Below, one piece after another: positions 1 to 5,955 of a stretch of DNA of 6,760 nt. The DNA is from Pseudomonadota bacterium. Lineage in GTDB: Bacteria > Pseudomonadota > Gammaproteobacteria > Burkholderiales > Burkholderiaceae_B. Made by a program: the position numbers and the translations under genes. Below the pieces are notes generated by a model that worked only from the letters and a program-made list of their open reading frames with translations, was not told the origin of the DNA and did no database searches. The stretch's first letter is position 1, and the number at the start of each line of letters is the position of its first letter. The stretch lies in contig JAEZBO010000112.1 in NCBI GenBank assembly GCA_023427085.1, positions 1-6,760 on the forward strand, in the 5' to 3' direction.

Positions 1-568
1 CGGCCCGCGCCAGCGCGCCCGCGCCCGGGCGGCCCTGCGCGTGGCTGGCGGCGCAGGCCTGGGTCCACGGCAGGTCGAGCCGCTGCAACAGCGGCAGCAG
101 ATCGGGGTCGGGCTCGATGCCGGCAAAGATGATGGCCTCGGGACCGTAGGCCAGCCAGGGTTGCAGCGCGGCGCTGGCGCCTGCCTCGGCGCTGTCCGGG
201 ATCGCAGCGGACGCGGCCGCAATGCCCGCGACTGGCGTGGCGGCGGTCGCCGCCGCCCGCTCGAGCCGCACCGGCACGCTGGCGTAACCCAGCGCGGCCA
301 GGGTGTTTTCCAGCGAACTGCGCAGCGCCGGCAGCGCCGGGTCGTCGTCGGCCGGCAGGACGGTCAGCACCAGCCGCGAGCGCGACGAGGCCAGCGTGCT
401 GGCGGCGCGGTTGGGGACGTAGCCGAGCTGCGCGCAGGCGGCCAGCACGCGTCCGCGCAAGGCCTCACTGACCTTGGCCGGCGCATTCAGCGCCCGCGAG
501 GCGCTCATGGCGCTGATCCCGGCAAGCCGGGCCACGTCCTGCAGCGTGGCGCGGCCGGGGCGTTTCAG
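1..568 (-). CDS. LacI-family transcriptional regulator, N-terminal part (cut by window edge)
   Basis: Sugar-type transcriptional repressor. The visible 189 residues hold the DNA-binding domain and the start of the ligand-binding domain; the C-terminal half lies outside the window. The LacI helix-turn-helix is clear at residues 8-28 (TLQDVARLAG, then MSASRALN), followed by a hinge-helix region with the typical LGYVPN at 48-53 and a conserved A-A-S-T-L-A. From about residue 65 the effector domain begins (LVLTVLPADDD). An Ala-rich stretch at about 105-134 looks like a low-complexity expansion where relatives have a compact strand/helix. No ATG, GTG or TTG in this frame lies at a sensible place upstream, and the first ATG is inside the helix-turn-helix. 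The best start is therefore CTG at 568-566, with AAGGAA at 579-574 as Shine-Dalgarno. It overlaps the upstream NUDIX stop as CTGA, suggesting translational coupling. The HTH most resembles GntR (gluconate)-type LacI members, but the ligand cannot be told. Confidence 0.85.
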   Translation of the reverse strand, partial: MKRPGRATLQDVARLAGISAMSASRALNAPAKVSEALRGRVLAACAQLGYVPNRAASTLASSRSRLVLTVLPADDDPALPALRSSLENTLAALGYASVPVRLERAAATAATPVAGIAAASAAIPDSAEAGASAALQPWLAYGPEAIIFAGIEPDPDLLPLLQRLDLPWTQACAASHAQGRPGAGALARA

Positions 569-1398
569 GCCGGTTCCTTGCAGCGAAACAGCATGTCCTC
601 GACGATCACCAGCATGGCCTCTTCGGTGAACAGGCCGGCCTGCATCATCTCGAACACGGTATCGACCGACTCGTGGCGGATCTCCATGACCTCGCCGTCG
701 CGGTTGCACGGCGCGACCGACAGCGCCAGCACCACGGTGCTGGTCAGCAGGTCTTCGATCTGCAGGCCTTCGGGCAGGCGCCGGTGCATGCGGCAGATGG
801 TGCGCAGCGGCGTGCGGCCGAGCAGGTCGGCCGGCGCCAGCCCGGCTTCTTCGTCGCATTCGCGCAGCAGCGACAGGTCGAGCGCTTCGCCGCTGCTGGC
901 CAGCCCGCCGACCAGCGTGTCCCATAGGCCGGGATCGCTGGTCTTGCTGAGCGAGCGCCGGGCGATCCACATGCGGCCGTCGGGGGTCCAGGCGTTCAGG
1001 TGCACGGCGCGGGTCAGCAGGCCCAGCGGCCGCACCGCGGCGCGTTCGATCGCGCCGATGCTGGGCGTGCCATCGACTGGCAGGATGTCGAGCAGTTCGT
1101 TGCGCCAGCCGCGCACGCAGTCGGCGACCCGCAGGTGCTCGGCCGCCTCGGCCAGGACGGCGTTCAGCGCCGCGCCGGGCGCCAGCGCGTGGCCGAGTTC
1201 GACGCGGTCGTCGAGGTGGCGCACGCCCGCCATCGGCCGCAGCGCGGCACAGGCCGGCGGCGTGATCCAGCCGCAACGGTGTCGCGCCACCCATAGCGGC
1301 AACGAGCCCTCGTGCGGCGGCTCGTCGGCGGCCTGGCGTAGCCGGGTGTAGAGATCGTTCAGTTCCGCCGGCGAGGCGGGGAGATGGTGCGCTGACAT
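565..1398 (-). CDS. NUDIX hydrolase with DUF4743-like N-terminal region (277 aa)
   Basis: Predicted Mg2+-dependent nucleoside-diphosphate-type pyrophosphohydrolase, cytoplasmic. The NUDIX box is complete at residues 165-187: G165, five residues, E171, seven residues, then R179-E180-C-D-E183-E184-A-G186-L187. The family consensus REUXEEXGU is met, with Cys at one hydrophobic position. Residues 1-125 match the layout of DUF4743 proteins, which couple this N-terminal part to a NUDIX domain. Related eukaryotic proteins (yeast YJR142W and the NUDIX part of fission yeast Tnr3) are known to remove damaged thiamine diphosphate analogues, so thiamine diphosphate clean-up is a reasonable but unproven role. 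The ATG at 1398 starts MSAHHLPASP. An upstream in-frame ATG at 1536 would add 46 residues of non-conserved sequence over the promoter region and was not chosen. The gene is transcribed away from the cox operon and ends in a CTGA overlap with the LacI gene, so the two are probably one operon. Confidence 0.85.
   Translation of the reverse strand: MSAHHLPASPAELNDLYTRLRQAADEPPHEGSLPLWVARHRCGWITPPACAALRPMAGVRHLDDRVELGHALAPGAALNAVLAEAAEHLRVADCVRGWRNELLDILPVDGTPSIGAIERAAVRPLGLLTRAVHLNAWTPDGRMWIARRSLSKTSDPGLWDTLVGGLASSGEALDLSLLRECDEEAGLAPADLLGRTPLRTICRMHRRLPEGLQIEDLLTSTVVLALSVAPCNRDGEVMEIRHESVDTVFEMMQAGLFTEEAMLVIVEDMLFRCKEPA
574..579 (-). promoter_or_regulatory. Shine-Dalgarno AAGGAA that supports a CTG start for the LacI gene
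   Basis: Read on the minus strand, AAGGAA sits 5 bases before the CTG at 568-566. It lies inside the last codons of the NUDIX gene, as expected for a start coupled to the upstream stop. It is the only good ribosome binding site near the 5' end of the LacI reading frame, and so it decides the start choice. Confidence 0.55.
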
Positions 1399-1406
1399 AG
1401 GCGGCG

Positions 1407-1412
1407 ATTGTA
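1407..1412 (-). promoter_or_regulatory. Candidate -10 box (TACAAT) of the NUDIX-LacI operon
   Basis: On the minus strand TACAAT (5 of 6 to the sigma-70 -10 consensus) lies 8 bases before the NUDIX ATG. No convincing -35 box is seen: TTGGCG is present but only 14 bases upstream. A start about 7 bases downstream would place the transcript's 5' end at or within a few bases of the ATG. There is also no clear Shine-Dalgarno before this ATG. Confidence 0.35.
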
Positions 1413-1500
1413 GAGCGCCCGCTGACCGCCAAGCGCGTCCGCATGTAAGCAGGTCTGGCCTCGTGGACATCCCCAAGGCCCGGCCTGCGCCTGAGTTCGT

Positions 1501-1506
1501 TATAAT
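1501..1506 (+). promoter_or_regulatory. Candidate -10 box (TATAAT) for the cox operon
   Basis: A perfect TATAAT lies in the context GTTATAATCC, about 160 bases upstream of ctaC. The matching -35 region is GC-rich and poor, which may mean dependence on an activator or simply a weak -35. Transcription from here would start near 1513 and give a leader of about 155 bases. A second, weaker pair lies downstream: TTGCGT at 1561-1566, 16 bases, then AATAAT at 1583-1588. Neither is proven. Confidence 0.4.
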
Positions 1507-1615
1507 CCCGCAGTTTACAAAGTGGTTCGTGTGCAACCGCGCTTGGCCGTTCGCCTTCTTTTGCGTGGCTTGCCCTTATTTCAATAATTAATCGCGCACC
1601 AGAGAGACAAACCCG

Positions 1616-1633
1616 GATCGGCATCAGCCGATC
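1616..1633 (+). promoter_or_regulatory. Hairpin in the ctaC leader (7-bp stem, ATCA loop)
   Basis: GATCGGC at 1616-1622 pairs perfectly with GCCGATC at 1627-1633 around the tetraloop ATCA. It ends 35 bases before the ctaC start and has no T-run after it, so it is not a terminator. It could be an mRNA stability or translation element, or a DNA palindrome bound by a regulator; the sequence does not decide between them. Confidence 0.4.
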
Positions 1634-1668
1634 GGTCGCCCCTGCAAGCGCCGAGATTCGAGGTCAGC

Positions 1669-2829
1669 ATGATGAAGTGGAGAGGGATACTGCTGGGCGC
1701 CTGTGCAACGCTGGTTGGCGGCATGGCGGCGGCACAGGTGAAAGACATGCCTGGCGGCCCCAGAGTCAATCAGCTCAACCTGCACGAAGGCGTCACGCAG
1801 ATCGCACGCGATGTGGCATGGCTGCACTGGATGATGCTGATCATCTGTCTGGTGATCTTCGTCGGCGTGTTCGGGGTGATGTTCTACTCGATCTGGGCGC
1901 ACCGTAAGTCGCGCGGCGCCAAGCCGGCCACCTTCCACGAGCACGTCGGCGTCGAAGTCGCCTGGACGGTGATCCCCTTCCTGATCGTGATCGCGATGGC
2001 GCTGCCCGCCACCCGTACGGTCGTGGCGATGAAGGACACCTCCAGCGCCGACGTGACCATCAAGGTCACCGGCTACCAATGGAAGTGGGGCTACGAATAC
2101 ATGGACGGCGAGGCCGCCGGTGTCTCGTTCCTGTCGAACCTGGCCACGCCGCAGGCGCAGATCCTGGGCCGCGAGCCCAAGGGCGAGTTCTACCTGATGG
2201 AAGTCGACAACCCGATGGTGGTGCCGGTCGGCAAGAAGGTGCGCGTGGTCGTCACCGCCGCCGACGTGATCCACTCGTGGATGATCCCGCACTTCGGCGT
2301 CAAGCAGGACGCCATCCCCGGCTTCCTGCGCGATGCGTGGTTCCGCGCCGAAGAAGTCGGCGAGTTCCGCGGCCAGTGCGCCGAACTGTGCGGCAAGGAT
2401 CACGCCTTCATGCCGATCGTGGTCAAGGTCGTGTCCGAAGAGGACTACGCCGCATGGGCCCAGGGCGAGCAGAAAAAGCTGGCCGAGGCCGCCGACGATC
2501 CCAACAAGGAATGGACCCAGGAAGAACTGGTGGCCCGCGGCCAGCAGGTCTACACCGCCAACTGCGTCGCCTGTCACCAGGCCAATGGCCAGGGCGTACC
2601 GGGCAACTTCCCGCCGCTCGATGGCGACCCTGTCGTGAAGGGACCCAAGGCCGAGCAGATCAAGGTGGTGCTCAACGGCAAGCCGGGCACGGCGATGGCG
2701 GCCTTCGGCGGCCAGCTCAACGACGTCGAAGTCGCCGCGGTCATCACCTACACGCGTAATTCGTGGGGCAATGCCGGCCAGGTCGAGGAAGCGCTCGTGA
2801 CACCTGCCGACGTGGCCGCCGCCCGCTGA
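1669..2829 (+). CDS. ctaC: Cytochrome c oxidase subunit II with fused cytochrome c domain (CtaC/CoxB, caa3-like)
   Basis: Electron-entry subunit of the aa3/caa3 oxidase, anchored in the inner membrane with its large domain in the periplasm. Of 386 residues, 1-22 look like a signal peptide (cleavage near AAA/Q at 22/23). Two membrane helices follow at about 54-76 and 95-118. The aromatic electron-entry patch YQWKWGY is at 136-142. All CuA ligands are present: H202, C237, E239 (by backbone), C241, H245 and M248. After a charged linker comes a class I cytochrome c domain with C299-V-A-C302-H303 for haem c attachment and a likely axial M343 (GTAMAAFGG). The fusion makes the subunit longer than the roughly 280-residue form without haem. 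GAGG at 1660-1663 fits either of two adjacent ATGs (1669 or 1672); the first is used. It is the first gene of the operon, 94 bases before ctaD. Confidence 0.97.
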   Translation: MMKWRGILLGACATLVGGMAAAQVKDMPGGPRVNQLNLHEGVTQIARDVAWLHWMMLIICLVIFVGVFGVMFYSIWAHRKSRGAKPATFHEHVGVEVAWTVIPFLIVIAMALPATRTVVAMKDTSSADVTIKVTGYQWKWGYEYMDGEAAGVSFLSNLATPQAQILGREPKGEFYLMEVDNPMVVPVGKKVRVVVTAADVIHSWMIPHFGVKQDAIPGFLRDAWFRAEEVGEFRGQCAELCGKDHAFMPIVVKVVSEEDYAAWAQGEQKKLAEAADDPNKEWTQEELVARGQQVYTANCVACHQANGQGVPGNFPPLDGDPVVKGPKAEQIKVVLNGKPGTAMAAFGGQLNDVEVAAVITYTRNSWGNAGQVEEALVTPADVAAAR

Positions 2830-2875
2830 CGGGCACGCTGGTCTTAAAAGCTAGAAGAAACATTCGACAAGATTT

Positions 2876-2903
2876 CGCCAGTCCCGCCGCGACGGGGCTG
2901 GCG
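2876..2903 (+). promoter_or_regulatory. Intergenic hairpin between ctaC and ctaD (10-bp stem)
   Basis: CGCCAGTCCC at 2876-2885 pairs with GGGGCTGGCG at 2894-2903 (nine Watson-Crick pairs and one G-U) around an 8-base loop. It lies just before the strong ribosome binding site AAGGAG (2913-2918) of ctaD and has no T-run, so it should not terminate. An RNA processing or stability element that adjusts the ratio of subunits is possible but inferred. Confidence 0.4.
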
Positions 2904-2923
2904 CTCAGCAGGAAGGAGTCCTC

Positions 2924-4537
2924 ATGAGCAGCGTCACCGCAGACCACGCCCCGGCCGCCCACGGCCATGGTCACGAACACGACGACCACGATCACCACAT
3001 GCCGCATGGCTGGCGCCGCTGGTTGTTCGCGACGAACCACAAGGACATCGGCACGATGTACCTGATCTTCGCGTTCGTCATGCTGCTGGAGGGCGGTTCG
3101 CTGGCCCTGCTGCTGCGCACCGAACTGTTCGAGCCCGGCCTGCAATTCTTCCGCCCCGAGCTGTTCAACCAGTTCACCACGATGCACGGCCTGATCATGG
3201 TGTTCGGCGCGATCATGCCGGCCTTCGTCGGCTTCGCCAACTGGATGATCCCGCTGCAGATCGGCGCGTCGGACATGGCCTTCGCGCGCATGAACAACTT
3301 CAGCTTCTGGCTGCTGCCGGTCGCCGGCCTGATGCTGACGGCCTCGTTCTTCGTGCCCGGTGGCGCCACCGCCGCGGGCTGGACGCTGTACGCGCCGCTG
3401 TCGGTGCAGATGGGCCCGGGCATGGACCTGGCCATCTTCGCGATGCACATCATGGGCGCGTCCTCGATCATGGGCGCGATCAACATCGTCGTGACGATCC
3501 TGAACATGCGCGCGCCCGGCATGACGCTGATGAAGATGCCGCTGTTCTGCTGGACCTGGCTGATCACCGCCTACCTGCTGATCGCCGTGATGCCGGTGCT
3601 GGCCGCCGCGATCACCATGGTGCTGACCGACCGCCACTTCGGCACCGGCTTCTTCAACGCCGCCGCCGGCGGCGACCCGGTGCTGTACCAGCACGTGTTC
3701 TGGTTCTTCGGCCACCCCGAGGTCTACATCATGATCCTGCCGGCCTTCGGCATCGTGTCGGCGATCGTGCCGGCCTTTGCCCGCAAGCGCCTGTTCGGTT
3801 ATGCCTCGATGGTGTACGCGACCGCCTCGATCGCGATCCTGTCCTTCATCGTCTGGGCCCACCACATGTTCACCACCGGCATGCCGGTGACCGGGCAGCT
3901 GTACTTCATGTACGCGACGATGCTGATCTCGATCCCGACCGGCGTGAAGGTGTTCAACTGGGTGGCGACGATGTGGCGCGGCTCGATGACCTTCGAGACG
4001 CCGATGCTGTTCTCGGTGGGCTTCATCTTCGTGTTCACGCTGGGCGGCTTCACCGGCCTGATCCTGTCGGTCGCGCCGATCGACATCCAGGTGCACGACA
4101 CCTACTACGTGGTGGCCCACTTCCACTACGTGCTGGTGGCCGGTTCGCTGTTCGCGCTGTTCGCCGGCACCTATTACTGGCTGCCCAAGTGGACCGGCCG
4201 CATGTACGACGAGCGGCTGGGCAAGATCCACTTCTGGTCGACGATGATCTCGTTCAACGTCACCTTCTTCCCGATGCACTTCCTGGGCCTGGCCGGCATG
4301 CCGCGCCGCTACGCCGACTACGCCGCGCAGTTCACCGACTTCCACCAGATCGCCACCATCGGCGCGTTCTGGTTCGGCTTCTCGCAACTGCTGCTGCTGT
4401 ACATCATCATCAAGTGCTATCGCGGCCATGGCGCGATCGCCGAAGCCAAACCCTGGGAAGGCGCCGAAGGCCTGGAGTGGACGGTGCCCTCGCCGGCGCC
4501 GCACCACACCTTCGAGACGCCGCCCGAGGTCAAGTAA
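2924..4537 (+). CDS. ctaD: Cytochrome c oxidase subunit I (CtaD/CoxA), A1-type haem-copper oxidase
   Basis: Catalytic, proton-pumping subunit; it reduces O2 to water at the haem a3-CuB centre in the inner membrane. The 537 residues form the usual twelve-helix core. Low-spin haem a ligands are H88 and H401, and the haem a3 ligand is H399. CuB ligands are H264, H313 and H314, with the cross-linked tyrosine Y268 in GHPEVY. D-channel residues D117 (GASDMAF) and E266 are present, as is the K-channel lysine K342 (IPTGVK), which makes this an A1-type, fully equipped enzyme. Residues 8-28 are strikingly His-rich (nine His) ahead of the conserved WRRWLFATNHKDIG. A strong AAGGAG with a 5-base gap supports the start at 2924 rather than the internal ATG at 2999. 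The next gene starts 18 bases after the stop. Confidence 0.98.
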   Translation: MSSVTADHAPAAHGHGHEHDDHDHHMPHGWRRWLFATNHKDIGTMYLIFAFVMLLEGGSLALLLRTELFEPGLQFFRPELFNQFTTMHGLIMVFGAIMPAFVGFANWMIPLQIGASDMAFARMNNFSFWLLPVAGLMLTASFFVPGGATAAGWTLYAPLSVQMGPGMDLAIFAMHIMGASSIMGAINIVVTILNMRAPGMTLMKMPLFCWTWLITAYLLIAVMPVLAAAITMVLTDRHFGTGFFNAAAGGDPVLYQHVFWFFGHPEVYIMILPAFGIVSAIVPAFARKRLFGYASMVYATASIAILSFIVWAHHMFTTGMPVTGQLYFMYATMLISIPTGVKVFNWVATMWRGSMTFETPMLFSVGFIFVFTLGGFTGLILSVAPIDIQVHDTYYVVAHFHYVLVAGSLFALFAGTYYWLPKWTGRMYDERLGKIHFWSTMISFNVTFFPMHFLGLAGMPRRYADYAAQFTDFHQIATIGAFWFGFSQLLLLYIIIKCYRGHGAIAEAKPWEGAEGLEWTVPSPAPHHTFETPPEVK

Positions 4538-4555
4538 CGCCGCAGGCAGCAGAAC

Positions 4556-4678
4556 ATGAGCAGCAACAAGACGCCCGAACAACGCCGCCGCAATCGCACC
4601 ACCGCCTTGGTGATCGTGGTCTTCGTGGTGGCGGTGTTCGCGTGGTCGATCTACAAGCAGTACCAGGTGGTTCACTAG
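4556..4678 (+). CDS. Small single-pass membrane protein, likely cytochrome oxidase small assembly protein (40 aa)
   Basis: A 40-residue ORF tightly packed between ctaD and the DUF2970 gene. It begins MSSNKTPEQRRRNRTTAL, a strongly basic head. A single hydrophobic helix follows at about residues 17-31 (ALVIVVFVVAVFAW), then a short tail ending YQVVH. By the positive-inside rule the N-terminus should be cytoplasmic. The location and make-up match the short 'cytochrome oxidase small assembly protein' found at this place in Burkholderiales; the role is known only by context. The ribosome binding site is weak (AGGCAG), suggesting coupling to ctaD translation. Its stop overlaps the AGGA used by the next gene. 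The basic head plus one helix also resembles the membrane anchor of Cox11, so a Cox11 remnant is an alternative, though less likely. Confidence 0.75.
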   Translation: MSSNKTPEQRRRNRTTALVIVVFVVAVFAWSIYKQYQVVH

Positions 4679-4686
4679 GAACGGCG

Positions 4687-4911
4687 ATGGACGAGGACCT
4701 GCGCGCCACGACCAAGCGTCGGCTGAATTTTCTGCAGACACTGAAGGCGGTGCTGTGGGCCATGTTCGGGGTGCGCAAGGGGGCGGGCTATGACGAAGAC
4801 ATCGCCAAGCTCAACCCGGTGCACCTGATCATTGCCGGCCTGCTGGCCGCGGTGCTGTTCGTCAGCGCGCTGGTTTTTATCGTGCGCTGGGCGGTCGCCA
4901 GCCTGAGTTGA
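4687..4911 (+). CDS. DUF2970 small membrane protein (74 aa)
   Basis: Small inner-membrane protein of unknown function that commonly travels with cytochrome oxidase genes. The N-terminal part is basic (TTKRRLNFLQTLKAVLWAMFGVRK), with the family-typical core of an amphipathic stretch followed by G-x-x-x-D-x-x-x-L-N-P at about 34-44. One membrane helix spans about 46-67 (HLIIAGLLAAVLFVSALVF). The AGGA at 4677-4680, 6 bases ahead, supports the ATG at 4687. The gene follows the 40-residue ORF by 8 bases and is followed by ctaE after 61 bases. A part in oxidase assembly is inferred from context only. Confidence 0.85.
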   Translation: MDEDLRATTKRRLNFLQTLKAVLWAMFGVRKGAGYDEDIAKLNPVHLIIAGLLAAVLFVSALVFIVRWAVASLS

Positions 4912-4972
4912 GCAACACAAGAACACGCAACACCCGATAATCCACCATAAGAATCCTCATAGGGAGATCACC

Positions 4973-5842
4973 ATGAGTGCCAGTCACTCGGTCAAAGAGG
5001 CCCCTTACTACTACGTGCCCGGCCTGTCCGCGCATCCCGCGCGCACCGCGGTCGCGCTGTTCGCGCTGGGCCTGGGCGCCGCTGCCTGGGTCAATGGCGT
5101 GGCGTTCGGCAAATGGGTGGTCCTGATCGGGCTGGCCGGCCTGATCGCGTCGATCTGGGTCTGGTTCGCCGACGCCATCCGCGAGTCCGAAGGCGGGCTC
5201 AACAGCCGCCGGGTGGACGTGTCCTACCGCTGGAGCATGAGCTGGTTCATCTTCTCGGAGGTGATGTTCTTCGCCGGCTTCTTCGGCGCGCTGTGGTACG
5301 TGCGCACCGTCACCACGCCGTGGCTCGGTGACCTGGACCACAAGCTGTTCCTGTGGCCGGACTTCAATGCGGTGTGGCCCAACCTCGGTCCGGCCGGCAT
5401 CGTCGAGCAGTTCCAGACCGTCGGCCCCTTCTGGCTGCCGACCATCAACACCGCGCTGCTGCTGACCTCGGGCCTGACGCTGACGATCTCGCACCATGCG
5501 GTGCGCGAGGATCACCGCGGCAAGGCGATCTTCTGGCTGGCCGCCACGGTGCTGCTGGGCTTCATCTTCGTCGGCGTGCAGACCTACGAATACATCCACG
5601 CCTATGCCGACCTGAACTTGAAGTTCAACTCGGGCGCCTTCGGTTCGCTGTTCTACATGCTGACCGGCTTCCACGGTTTCCACGTGCTGATGGGCGCGAC
5701 CATGCTGATGGTCATCCTGGTGCGCCTGATCCGCGGCCATTTCACCGCGACGCAGCACTTCGGTTTCGAGGGCGCGGCCTGGTACTGGCACTTCGTGGAC
5801 GTGGTCTGGCTCGGCCTGTACCTGTTCATCTACTGGTTCTGA
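4973..5842 (+). CDS. ctaE: Cytochrome c oxidase subunit III (CtaE/CoxC)
   Basis: Third core subunit of the oxidase. It carries no redox centre, but stabilises subunit I against turnover damage, binds lipid and helps proton uptake at the D-channel mouth. The 289 residues show the seven-helix family pattern: YRWSMSWFIFSEVMFFAGFF (85-104) with the conserved membrane glutamate E96, TISHHAVR (171-178), QTYEY (203-207), TGFHGFHV (231-238) and the C-terminal WYWHFVDVVWL (270-280) with H273. GGAG at 4963-4966, 6 bases ahead of the ATG, supports this start. The 61-base gap before it contains GATAAT at 4936-4941 but no fitting -35 box, so the gene is probably read with the rest of the operon. The operon ends at the terminator 49 bases downstream. 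Confidence 0.97.
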   Translation: MSASHSVKEAPYYYVPGLSAHPARTAVALFALGLGAAAWVNGVAFGKWVVLIGLAGLIASIWVWFADAIRESEGGLNSRRVDVSYRWSMSWFIFSEVMFFAGFFGALWYVRTVTTPWLGDLDHKLFLWPDFNAVWPNLGPAGIVEQFQTVGPFWLPTINTALLLTSGLTLTISHHAVREDHRGKAIFWLAATVLLGFIFVGVQTYEYIHAYADLNLKFNSGAFGSLFYMLTGFHGFHVLMGATMLMVILVRLIRGHFTATQHFGFEGAAWYWHFVDVVWLGLYLFIYWF

Positions 5843-5891
5843 CGCGGCCGGTCAGACATGGCGTCGGGGCCTGGACGGCCCGGCGCGCGCA

Positions 5892-5920
5892 GGGGCCGGC
5901 GCTGCCGGCCCCGTGTTTTT
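5892..5920 (+). terminator. Rho-independent terminator of the cox operon
   Basis: GGGGCCGGC (5892-5900) pairs perfectly with GCCGGCCCC (5904-5912) around the loop GCT, followed by GTG and five T (5916-5920). The T-run follows only on the plus strand; on the minus strand no T-run follows the stem, so it is not clearly bidirectional and would not serve the facing gene at 5956-6153. Confidence 0.9.
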
Positions 5921-5955
5921 GGACCTTGCCGCGGGCCGATCGGCCGGGCGCCGGA

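Noticed and set aside
41..1351. 436-codon plus-strand frame across the LacI and NUDIX genes
   Set aside because: It crosses two well-supported minus-strand genes, and its product is a repetitive Arg, Gly and Ser-rich sequence with no domain pattern.
1399..1536. Longer NUDIX protein starting at the ATG at 1536
   Set aside because: The 46 extra residues do not resemble the family and would cover both divergent -10 boxes, TACAAT and TATAAT. The start at 1398 fits the domain boundary better.
1624..2577. 317-codon minus-strand frame opposite ctaC
   Set aside because: It is a shadow of the ctaC coding frame, with a His/Asp-rich product and no supporting ribosome binding site or family match.
2744..4741. 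Very long open frame (665 codons) antisense to ctaD
   Set aside because: It is a by-product of high-GC third-position bias in the opposite gene. Its product is low in complexity, rich in His, Arg, Gln and Glu and without a recognisable domain, while the plus strand encodes a clear subunit I with all its metal ligands.
4908..4941. Internal promoter for ctaE (TTGAGC and GATAAT)
   Set aside because: The two boxes are 22 bases apart, too far for a sigma-70 promoter, and ctaE has a normal operon position with its own good ribosome binding site.
4877..5791. 304-codon minus-strand frame opposite ctaE
   Set aside because: It is a shadow frame of ctaE with a charged low-complexity product.
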